41,024 nt of DNA from the NCBI GenBank assembly GCA_002633005.1, contig NMRA01000725.1, positions 126,001-167,024 of the forward strand. The letters are read 5' to 3'. Shown here piece by piece: positions 24,101 to 36,100 of this stretch. The stretch comes from Phoronis australis (lineage: Eukaryota > Phoronida > Phoronidae). The notes under the pieces were generated by a model that was not told the DNA's origin, made no database searches, and saw only the letters and a list, made by a program, of their open reading frames with translations. A program made the translations under genes and the position numbers. Every line of letters starts with the position of its first letter. Position 1 is the first letter of the stretch.

Positions 24101-27100
24101 ATTTGAATCCCAGTCCAAACCGACCCACTTTGATCGGGTCATCTTTCTTGAAGCTGTCATAAATGGTACGAATTCCCGTCCAGTCTTGCTCACTAAACGT
24201 GGCATCATTGAAGGCGTATAGCGCAGGACCCTAAAGTACAGATAGTGGCTATTTTAGGTTTGGTTTGTATATCCAATTCATAAAACGCACTTGTGGCGAG
24301 AAACAGACTCAGTTAGGAAGGCACCAACCCCCCCTTTTTGCCTGCCCCCACCCTTTCACCACGCACCCGCGATGGCTGTCCCCTTGCTCGCTCGCTCGCT
24401 CCCACCCTTGATCCACTCTAAACTCCCTTCCACCAGCTCTAGCTTCCACCCTCCGTCTTTCTTTACCCTCTCCTTATCTGCCCAACTGTGCGCTCACTGG
24501 CACTTGAGATGCTTCCATAACTCATAATTTTAAGTTACAATTGAATACGATACTCAAATATAGAATTTAATTCGTTTGAAAACACATCAAGAGAAAAACA
24601 CGTTGACACAAGAATCTTTATTAGTTCACACCTATCTCGGCGTCAATATGACAATGAACATTCATGAATTGAATATATTGCATTGCTTCCCAGCGTTCGT
24701 TCTGTGACTTGCTTTACTTGTGCTACAGTACGTGGCTACACCGGCAATTGGCACATCTCTCAATATATTTTAATGACACAAACGACATCTTGCTAATTTA
24801 AACACACTATCTACAATTCGATTTATTCAAAAGTTCATAAAACGAATTTTATCACGGACATTCTTTCAATTTAAACATGTTTTGCTTTAGGGTTGATTTT
24901 AGAAAAACGTCGATTTGGGAGTCTCAAATCTGACAGAGCAACTGCAGGTTAGTGACTTTCATCTTCATTAATGGTTGTCCTTGCATGTTTGTGTGCTTTT
25001 CAAATACATATTCTAATTAAAATACAAATCATTTGAATTTACAGTTGAGATCCAGTGGGGGACTTGAAGTGCGTCAAAGGGGCTATGTTCTACCAAACGA
25101 CAATTTTTCTATGAAGTAGTTACAACTGAGATTTGAAAAGTAAACATAAAACCCGTCTTTCATCCAAACGTTATTGACGCTTTCAAGTTACAGTGCGCTG
25201 TTGCACGTTAAGTCTCAGGTGGCAGATCTTCAGAGAAGGACATATTCTTGCTCGCGTTCGATGTAGGGACCGGTTCAGTAAACATGGTAATCATGAAACA
25301 GGACTGTCATGGCGTGACAGCATTCTAGTTTTGCTACACAGCTGCGTAAGCTTCGGAGGCTGTCGACGATGTAAAGGTCAAAATTAACAGCATTAGGCTG
25401 CATGACAGATTAATTAACTTGACTACATGGTTCTCGTGACTTGCCGAGTTACGTCAATCAATTACCCCATATTGAAACCATTTGCATATACAATATATAT
25501 ACTGCATGCGCGTGTGTGCGTTCGTGCGTGCGTGCGTTCGTGCGTGCGTGTGTGTGTGTGCATGTGTTTGTGTTTGGTTGTGTGAGTGGGTAGGTGGGTG
25601 TTTGTGTGCACGTGTGGGTGTGTGTGCGCGCGCGCGTGTGTGTGCGTTTGTATGTATGCGTGTATGTAAACATAAGTTATCACACAGACATAGAAATACT
25701 ACTGCCATCTGGGAATGTCCCAACGAGGTCGGCAGTCGAATTGGTACACTCCCAGATTAAATAACTTTGAGATAGGATATCGCAGTGGTATTCCTATGTT
25801 TGTAGGATAACCTATTTATTCCATATATATGAACTTATTTGCATTACGGCAATATTTTGTTGTCATTTGCTTTGGCTTGTTGTTACATAACGTCAAATAC
25901 ATACACAAAACGTACCGAACGTGGCGTCCATGAAATATCCTACGAAACATTATTCCGCGTATCCACCGAGACCGCAGTTCGAGGTCGATACGCGGAATAA
26001 TGTCGGTTGGGATATTATGTCATGTACGTCACTCGAGGTACCATGCGCGCACCCATCCTTCAATATGGGAGCTTGAATTCTTGACCCCCCCCCTGAGTGC
26101 ACGCATGGGTACGTTTTGTATTTATCCCATACGCACCGAATCCGTGAGTTTCTTTTGTTTTCTTTCGGCATTTTATAAATACTTCACCCTAACTGTTTGC
26201 ATGGCTAATCACAACCCATGTACGTGCGCGTTATGTTGCTAACTTACTATAGTAAAAGAAAGCGGTTTATTACTTGAAAATGATAAAAAGTGTGAAAACG
26301 ACAATTATCGTGCACTGAACTTGTATCATATTTCGAAAATAAATAAATAACAAGAACATTTATAACATTGTAAAATCCACATCGTGTAGAGCTGCACTCA
26401 TTCATGAAACTAGGTCATTGACCGGAGCGCGTATCCTACACGTCGTCTGCTTTCACGAAGATATTAAAAGTGCCACCGTTGGTGACAGCTCCGGCGAATA
26501 TGCCTGTTTTAGTGTTGTTGCAGGTACGTTGTCGCATTTCTACGGATTCTGTAGCCTTGGTACAAAGCTGTATGCTAAATATACGACAGTCTGTAGATAC
26601 AGCTAGCTGCAATTGAAAACTGAGACAGAACTGCCGTATAATTAACATCTGTCCTGTTACGATTAAGACCTGGTTGCATGTTGAGTAGTATTTACACTGC
26701 TACAATTGTATTACTTTAAACAATCTTCCGAAAGTTTGATGATCTAACCGGATAACGACGTCGAGTCGACATTGACCTACCTTTTGAACCTTCAATGTCA
26801 GAGGTCGCTGTTGAAGTAGTGCGGGAGGTAAATACGGAAAACATTATTACATGGCCGTAATTACCTCGACAGATTCAACGCGTTTGGGATAAATACACAA
26901 AACGTACCGAGAGTGGCGTACATGAAGTAATATTCCGCAAGACATTATTACGGGTGAGAAACAGCATGACCGCCGGTCCTCTAATTCGGACTGACCCAAA
27001 ACAGGACCTCCGGGGATCAGATGGGACCGTCGCACCAGAAAATGGGACTGACGCACCTAAAAACATGACGGCCCCACCATAAAAGAGGACCGCCGGGCAA

Positions 27101-30100
27101 TATGCGGTTTCAATCCCCGGCGGTCATGTTCAGTCCCCGGCGGTCTTGTTTTCTGGTGGGGCGGTCATGTTTTTAGGTGCGTCAGTCCCATTTTATGGTG
27201 CGACGGTCCCATTTGATCCCCGGAGGTCCTGTTTTGGGTGAGGCGGTCCGATTTAAGAGGACCTGCCGTCATGTTGTTTCTCACCCGTGATTATTACGCG
27301 TATCGACCGAGACCAAAGTTACGATATCGCACGGAGTTGGACAACATCTTTGCCCGGTCAGTTCGTGCAGTAAACGAAAAGGTGTAACAGTTATGATATG
27401 TGAGTGCCAATATTGATATGGTGACCCTTCGCAGGGTACTCGTAAATTATTTCAAACTGTTTAGAGATAACTAAATGGCATTTCAACTGCATGTACCATT
27501 ATTTTTTTCACATGTCTTACCTGAAAGTGCACAAGTTCTGGATGAAGTAAGTATTCTGTATTTGTTGGAAAAGTCGACTTGTCAAATAAGAACTTGATTG
27601 TCTTTGCTTTGGCATCCTCAGCATTTTGAATTAGCTCCTGAAAACGTAAAGGATAACAAACTCTAATTGTGGCCGATGATGACGACATTGAAGTCAGCCG
27701 GGCTTGATGGTGCTATTTGCTTTTTATGGGCTTGGCTGTATGTGCTGGATGAGATAACTGTCGTCGTAAAACAATACGCTTGTTTAGCGTACGAGTTGCA
27801 AAGTCAAAAACCAACAATAAGTAAGGCAAACTATCTACATGTACATGGCTGTTTATAAAATTGAAAAGTGAACAGTAACCGTCTTTGAATTTTTGAAATC
27901 AATGCATTATAAGATAAATTAGCTAATAGGTTTTCCCTAGCCTCGCAGCTAAGTCACGAGCATTAATTTGTGAATCGATTAAGACAGGTTACTGAGACAC
28001 ACTCTGGCCCAGGCTCGCTTTAAGCGTTGGAGTAACAAAACCTCAAATGTTAGCGTAGACGTTGTCTCATAACAACCGACAAACGTAATTTCGGGATTAT
28101 TGTTCAATGGGATAGACGTTTTGAAGTCGTTAGCACTGACCACAGCTATAAAACAACAAAATTCGTTGTGTTTTTGTGATTCTATTACAAATCGCCAATT
28201 CTCGCCGTTGTCTGCAAGACATTCGCTAAAACGAAAGCCGATGTCTTCACCACACTAAACTACTTCGCTACCCAACGCGTAGGATTTGGCTCAGTGGTAG
28301 AGAGTTTGGCTGCTACTGCTGACTCGAGTTCTAAAAACTTAGTTACTTCTTGCTGATAATGAAAGGAACTTCATCAATTTTAGTCATTTTTGGGGAACTG
28401 GATAGATATTTTGAAGTGATATGCTTTGACCAGAGGTATAAAACAATAAAGGCCCAGGTTCGTAGCCAGGGGGGGGGGAGTTCGGGGAGTTCGATCGAAC
28501 CCCCCCCCCCTCAGAGGAAAAGGTCCAGCCCTAGCCTATCCGATAGGATAAAATATGATTTAGATGGACAACAAAATTGTTGTAGCTACTAGTTCTACTA
28601 ACCACAATCATAAGCAAGTTAATATTAATTTTTAATATGCTTCCGATCTAAAGCGCTTCACATAACCATCGGGTCGTATCCGGCCCGAGTGGTGACTGCG
28701 TAGATGACGATTACAGGAGGCTTTATGTTATTCATTGGCATTGAAAGCGCGTGATCTCTATACCATAGGCCTTGGGTAACAAGGGATTCTAGAAGTAAAT
28801 GTGTATGCTTAAGCCAAACTATATAGCATTGAGATAGGTCCCCAAAAGTAGTGCGGTGTGAATGCCTTAAAATCGACCAAGAAACAAAACAGCAGAAATT
28901 GAGTTTGTTTTTTGCTACTTTGGTGTATTTTCTAGCATAGTGTGGATAAAGTTCAGGCATTTTCAAATTTCGAATTGAAAGTGATCGTCAAATATCTTGT
29001 TCATCAAGCGTTCACTTTGATTGTGGATTGGTGGATTGACATGCATGCGTGTACACTTGTGTGCGTTTCCGTTCTTTTAAATTCAGTACACGCCGACGGT
29101 AAGTTCACTGACTACTCTGTCGTTTCTCAAAAATCATTCAATTAGCTACTGCGTTTTCTTGCTCTGAGAAATCCCCGAATGTTCGCATTATAAGGCAAGT
29201 CTAGACCTAATTAAAACTTTGGTCAATGAAGAAAGTCTTTTCTTGTAAATCAATGACAATGGTGCACAGCCTCGCAGATTAGTCATACGAGCAACAATTT
29301 TGATGGAAAAGATTTCCAAGGTTACATGTCCCAAGGCTCACTACTCCGAAGGTTCGCTACCGTCGAAAGTTCACTACTTCGAATGTGCAAAATTCCGAAA
29401 CCAAAACTCCGACAGTTCATTACTCTGATTTTCTACTAATGATTCAGAACCGACATGAAGAAAGTGTTGTATTTGTGTCCATTTAATAACCATTTAAAGT
29501 CCTTCTTTCAAACTGCCCATGTGGTTCCAGTATCCGAAAATACTTACTACATAAATTCTTATTTTCGACACCCTTTCTTTATATTCTTTTCGCCTTTCTT
29601 GCCAAAAGCGATTTTTAACAGTATTTGACCCTTCTCTGTGAGCGTATAATTACCGGTTGTCATCGGTTATTTCCGTACCCACATTTCCGGCTCATCAGTT
29701 CAGGAACTTGTCCTGAACGCCGCCATTTTTTCCTTGTAACTGAATGTGCTATGGCTTGCTCGAAAAGTCTTCATTATTTTGTTTTATTAGTAATATATCG
29801 TGATTCGTTTGCATATGTAGTGTATTTATAGTTTGTAGTTAGTGGTCGTTGTGTTTTTTGGAATGTTACGCGTACTTAGTATGTTAAAATAGCATTGGTG
29901 TTTAGTTCCTTACGTAGGCCGGTCGAACCTAGGAACCAATATGGGTCGAACCTATTTTTTCAGTTTTATTTTTTTCCTCGTTTTGAAAAAGTACTTTGCT
30001 ATCATCGGAAAGGTAGTACATTCTACTCAGTAAAAATCGAAAAAGTATCAAAATCGGGGCAAGCACTGTAAAGTTATTGCAGGTTTTGTGGCGAAATTTG

Positions 30101-33100
30101 GGTCACTTTGTTTGGATCGCGTCGGCCATATTGGAGGACAGCGGGATGAGTTACGAGTTTAAAACTTTGTGTAAATTGTTTTCGCCAACAAATTACAGTG
30201 AAATTTAGTTAGACATATCTTTACTTACTATTCTGTACGATTTAGCAGTGTTCACCAAATTTCAGCCTCGCAGTTGTTACTCATTAAGTGATAAATGTGC
30301 TCACAAATCCCGTTGGACTTCGTCTCATTTCTGGCGGCACCTACAATGTCGGCTTTTGCTGAACTGAAAGGCATGTTCAATCGGCTACTTTGTAATTTGT
30401 GAAGATTTTACGTTGATAAATTTTGACAAACGTTGCTACAAAAAAGAAACTTTGTTTAATTTTCGTGTTTTTGTTTTTGTGTTTGTGGCCAGCGACCAGT
30501 TAGGCCTAAGGGTAGTCTTGGTGCAAAGCTGTATAGGCCTACTAACAATCTGTATTTGACAATAGTCTTCACTGGTAGCTGGTGACTGGTGCTAACTAAG
30601 GTCTGCCGTGGCAGTGTGACACAGGACTAACCAGCCAGTAATTTCATGCAAGTGTCTGAAACTCATGCAGCATTTATCATTTGACCATTTTACTTCGACA
30701 AAACAGCTTGCAACCGCATGCATTTACCGTTCGCCAGTGTCTGGTCTCGATCCGCACCGGGTCCGATAGGCTGCGGTCCCGAGTCTGGCAAAATAATTTC
30801 TGTCAAAATTTATTCGCCACATTTCTTCAGCAAATTCCTGAACGCCGCCATTTTTTTCTTGTAACTGAATGTGCAATCGCTTGCTCGAAAAGTCTTCATT
30901 ATTTTGTTTTATTAATAATACCTCGTGATTCGTTTGTGTGTGTAGTGTATTTATAGTTTGTAGTTAGTGGAATGTTACGCGTACTTATTATGTTAAAATA
31001 GCATTGGTGTTTAGTTCTTTACGTAGGGCGGTCGAACCTAGGAACCAATATGAGTCGAACCAATTTTTTTCCGTTTTGATTTTTTTTCTCGTTTTGAAAA
31101 AGTACTTTGCTATCATCGGGAACGTAGTGCATTCCACTCAGTAAAAATCGAAAAAGTATCAAAATCGGGGAAAGCAGTGTAAAGTTATTGCAATTTTTGT
31201 GGCGAAATTTGGGTCACTTTGTTTGGATCGCTTCGCCCATATTGGAGGACAGCGGTATAATTTACGAGTTTAAAACTTTGTGTTACTGTAAATTGTTTTC
31301 GCCAACAATTTACGGTGAAATTTAGTGAGACATATCTTTACTTACTATTCTGCACGATTCAACAGTGTTCACCAAATTTCAGCCTCGCAGTTGCTACTCA
31401 TTAAGTGATAAATTTGCTAACAATTCCCGTTGGACTTCGTCTCATTTCTGGCGGCACCGACAACATGGCGACTTTTGCTGAACTGGAAGGCATGTTCAAC
31501 CTGTTACTTTGTAATTTGTGTAGATTTAACGTTGATACATTTTGGCAAACGTTGCTACAAAAAAGGAACTTTGTTCAATTTTCGTGTTTATTGTGCAAAA
31601 ATACAAGATAATTCGACTTATTTTACTGTGAATTTCCCATTCAGGTGATCTTACACTTAGCTAAAAATATAGTTGAAATAATTTTGAAATGGTTTTTTGT
31701 TTGATTATCAACTGCTGTTCAAGGCTTGATTAGGTATCACAAAATGATTCATATTTTTTAAGTTTTAAGTCTCAATTGCTTTCAAGTCATGTTTTGTAAC
31801 TTATTGCTTTTTAATTCAAGTTATCAGTCAACAATATGAATAATCTTAATTTGAGAAATCAGCTATGTTGGATTGTGAAGCTTCAAGCCTCCAATTCTTG
31901 TTCCTTGCAACTTCATATTTTTTAAATGAGGCTTGTCAAATTCTGGTGTAAGGAAACACTATTCCGTCACCAGGGTAATAGTTACATGTATGTTCACTTC
32001 ATATCATGGAAACTTGCTGTTGAATAGTGTTTGTAATGCTAAATGTTATAAAGTATTGTGCATTTTAAGTTAATACGTATTATGTTAAAAGTTTTAATCA
32101 TTTTGGCTTAATGAATAAAAAATGATAACATTTTGTATTGGTCTTGTCATACTTATGTGCTCGAACGAGCCCCCTATTTGGAGAAATGGAAAAAGTTCTG
32201 CCTCAGTCAGAGAAACACGAACTCCGAAAAACAGTAGAAAACGAGACGATATTCCACTAGAAGACAGGAAGTACCAAACTTTAGCGTCCGCAGTTCATAA
32301 CTTTGAACATACCCAGTGAATCGTGTAGTAAAAGATAGACATTCCCAAAAATTCCAGCCCCCCATTTTTTTAAGCTTGGTGCGCTCATACAAAGTCTGGG
32401 AAAATCTCTGTTGAAAGCCAACAACTTTGCACAGTACCCAAGTTCTAAATAAACCTCGTTTGAGCGAGCGGTGTGGCCAGTGACCAGGTAAGCCTAAGGG
32501 TAGCCTTGGCTCAAAGCTGTAGGGGCCTGCTAACAAGCTAGCTGTATTTTGACGGTAGTCTTCATACTGGTAGCTGGCACTGAGGCCAGCTAAGGGCTGC
32601 CGCGGCAGTGTGACACAGGATATTACCAGCCCGTAATTTTGTGCAAGTGTCTGAAACTACCTTTGAATATATACGGCATTTATGATTTGAACATTTTAAT
32701 TCGACAAAACGGCTTGCAACCGCATGCCATTACCATTCGCCAGTGTTTGTCTCGATCCGCACCGGGTCTCAGAATAGGCTGCGGTCCCGAGTCCGGCAAA
32801 ATAATTTCTATCAAAATTTATTCGCCACATTTTTTCAGCAAATTCGATAACAGGCACTCGTCCATTCACACTGACGGTGTTTTCTTAGCCTGGGTTCCTG
32901 AATGAATTGTACTTCCTGGTTCGCGGCAAGTTCAAAATGGCGGTGGTTCTTTGGGTACGAATCGTGAGTGGCGCGTTCATTTAAACTTTTTCGAATACGG
33001 ATCGTGTATTAGTTATGTGGTAGGTACTTCTTGGATCCTTGTAACATTCTCTAGCCATGTAATAAGGGTTAACAACGTGTGAGAGCAGGACTTTAAGCAA

Positions 33101-36100
33101 AAGTTACGCATGTGTCTTGACTTCTGATTGGTTGTTCATAGGCACTAAAATTGGTTTAACGCAAAATTACGCGCCTATATAGCTACTAGTGTAACTAGAC
33201 TTCTGGGTTGTTTTTCAAGTCAAATTTTGCACGTAGACGACGAGCGTAACTTGGTTCCTAATTGGCTGTATAAAATTTTAAAGAATCAAATGTGTTAAAG
33301 AGCGACGTCAGCACAATCAAACTTAGTTACTCCTGTAATTTTGTTTAAACAACACATCAGAAGCTATAACTGAGGCGTGTCCGGCGTAGGCGCAGTTTTG
33401 CTTAACAACGAACGACCAATCAGATGCCAAGTTTTCCTCATGGCTGCGCACTTAAAGGAGAATTCCACCAAAACTATGCATTTTGCATCAATTCAGCTAG
33501 GCTAATAGTTCCTCCTGGTAACACCACGTTCAGTTCTTTTACCTGACACTAGACGGCAGGCGATGGCGCGAAAATTAGCCCGTGGCGTCAACAGGGTTTG
33601 TGTGTCGCATAGTTCATTCCTGGACACAAATCAAGAAATTTATCGCCTGACGTTATCATTTTGCACCAATAAAACACCAAACAACGATGCAAAACCCTTA
33701 CTGATACAATCAGTTGTCGAACTCAAGAGTTATTTTATGTTGCAGTTGCTGCTACGTCTGCAACATTGTCAGATGAAGTCGGTTTCGAGGCAGCAAATTT
33801 CTCAGTCTTGCACCGGGAAGTATGTGCTTGTTCAGTAAATTGCAGGACACAATAATTAACGGATTTCTGTGTAGTGACTCGTTCGTGGTGGGGCCCCGCG
33901 CAACCCGGCGAGTGAATGATCGATCGTCATGGAACTGAGTGTAACTCACCCGCGCGGTGCAATGAGTATAGCGATTGATTGATCGGCCAGTAGGGATACG
34001 GCCGTGTCGTTATCGGTTTGACGGTGGCAAACCAGTCCAGCTTTCCTATTGTCTGCTTGCATCTGATAAGCTCACGTAGATAGAAGTAGGGACTAGTTAC
34101 CAGATGTAACCGAGGTTACGATTAAATGGGTGTAGGCCTACGTTAGGAAACTGTGTCAAACATTTGATGACGTACTTTTCAATCAAATAGTTATCATTAA
34201 TTATTCAGTGAAGACTGTTTTCAAAGAACGATACGTAATACGGTTATTTAGCAACGAATTCATCCAATATCTAGTTAAATGATAGTCATTTAATGAAACT
34301 GGGATCTCAAAACTTAATGTCTCGACAAAATAAAAAACTTACATTAAAACATATTACATACGTATTTTATAGAACAATCCATAAGATTTTCAAAACATGA
34401 AAACAACTACCAAAAATACGTCCATGGGCATGCTCTTGGAAATTTTTGTGAATATACTTGCATGGAATTAGTTTTGGGTTGACCTAGTATTAGAAGTTCC
34501 AGGTATATGTAGGAGCATGCAAATGCGTGCCCTACCTTTTAATGGGAATTTTATATCTGGTTCATCCGTGCACCAACAACATGTTAGCCGGCACCCTGAG
34601 CTGAAGTCAGGTACTGCCAGTTGACTTCTCCATGGCTTTAGTGTATGGACAGCTTAGTAAAAAAACACCTCGTCTGCACCTGCCAAAAACAGGCTACTAC
34701 TCACGCATTTTTGCAAACTACGACTATCATGACAAAAATTTAACTTATATTCCGTCAAAAGGACATAAATTTGTGAAAATTGGTTTAAATGAACTGGACC
34801 TGTTTGATCGAGTAATTTAAACATAATTTTCAGTTCATACAAAAGTCAAATATATAATTTGAAAAACGTATAATTCCTTTTCGTTCAAGTAATTAAATTC
34901 TTTTCACAGTCATACCTAGAAAATTAACTCCAGCTTACTCTGCTCAATAGGTTATCTCCTACCTTGAGTATTTGGCCGTCATCTGGATACTGGTCCAAAA
35001 TTGACCTCATTTGTTCTATTAGGCTCGGCTGTAGAATGCCAAAATCTGCAAGAAGTTCACCATTCGAAATAAGTGAATGATTGAAGGAAATGCACCAATT
35101 TGTACCGAGCCATTCCATGTAGGGTAATGCCCTCGATTTTTCTTCCAGGGTTAAATTATACACTTTCTGCCATACACGTAAATACCTACTAGTAATGGTG
35201 ACTTATAGATATGTTAGAACTTGATAAAAAACGACCCCAGTTTTTATTTCCATTTCAATCAAAGCTTTTGGCTCTCATATGCACATTCAGTTTGAAACTT
35301 AGGTCTTTGTATAGCTTGCAAACGGTTCGTGTATACATACATTGCTTTTCATCAATATAGTTGCAGGTATGTCGGGAAAAGCACATTTCATTTATGAAAG
35401 TGCAACAATAGTCACTTGAAAATCCAACTGTAATCCCGGGTTACACTTTACGCGCTTACTTACACTCCCTGGCTTTCTACCAAATTCCCTCAGCGTATAG
35501 TAACATTTATTCCACAATATTAGCGTCGAATGGCAGATACAACCGTGTAATAACCCATAAAGTTATCTCACTAGTGAGATAACATTTTGGCGGGAAACCA
35601 AGGCCGGATTCGAAACCGGGCCTCAAAGTTTCGAGTTGCCGACTTTACCACTACACCACTCAGCGGCTGACGTCGTCGAATGTGAAAATAGAATACTTAA
35701 TTGAGCACAAGCAACAATCGCATGTTCAGCAAACGGCATTCCACCGACATTTATACGCTATGAAAAATAATACGCATAATTTCCATAAAAACGATATTTT
35801 AATTCAGTGATTTTTTTTTCTCTCGTGTTCTCTCACTTGTAAGTCACTGATCTCCAATTTGAATGCGGGTATCGTGTCGTCGGGAACCTTTGACTTGAGC
35901 ATTATAGTCAGTTACTAGTGGTGACCTACTTTAGCAGACGATATTTTCACGGCCGAAGCTTAGCGTGATAAAATGTGTAGTAAGCTATAATAGTTGCTAA
36001 ACCTTAATTTATGTATTCACTTTATTTCTATTTTGTTTAAATTTTCAATTGGTTTTGAGTATAAGCATTATTTGACAAAAATAGCTCGGCTTTTCTTAAA

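Larger units (their letters stand above)
24231..27520. other. Sacsin-like intron 3 (3.3 kb)
   Basis: Contains a pyrimidine-rich patch (24328-24480, with GCTC repeated four times), a GT/GC microsatellite and two fold-back elements. The rest is AT-rich and unassigned. Confidence 0.7.
27638..34962. other. Sacsin-like intron 2 (7.3 kb)
   Basis: Contains a tRNA-like half (28281-28332), a G-run/C-run (28471-28511), a degenerate minisatellite (29331-29432), a tandem duplication (29711-32845) and a diverged repeat (33563-33740). No exon seen between 27638 and 34962. Stretches 31620-32470 and 33750-34960 show nothing I can name. Confidence 0.7.

Noticed and set aside
25454-25760. Overlapping 71-92-codon frames rich in His/Thr/Arg or Val/Cys
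   Set aside because: They are translations of the GT/GC microsatellite in several frames, with no unique sequence.
35046-35105. Longer exon 2 starting at an in-frame ATG near 35118 or the GTG at 35163
   Set aside because: A strong acceptor (CTTCTTGCAG) precedes the conserved FGILQPSL, and the phase matches the starter exon at 39199. The upstream residues do not look like sacsin.
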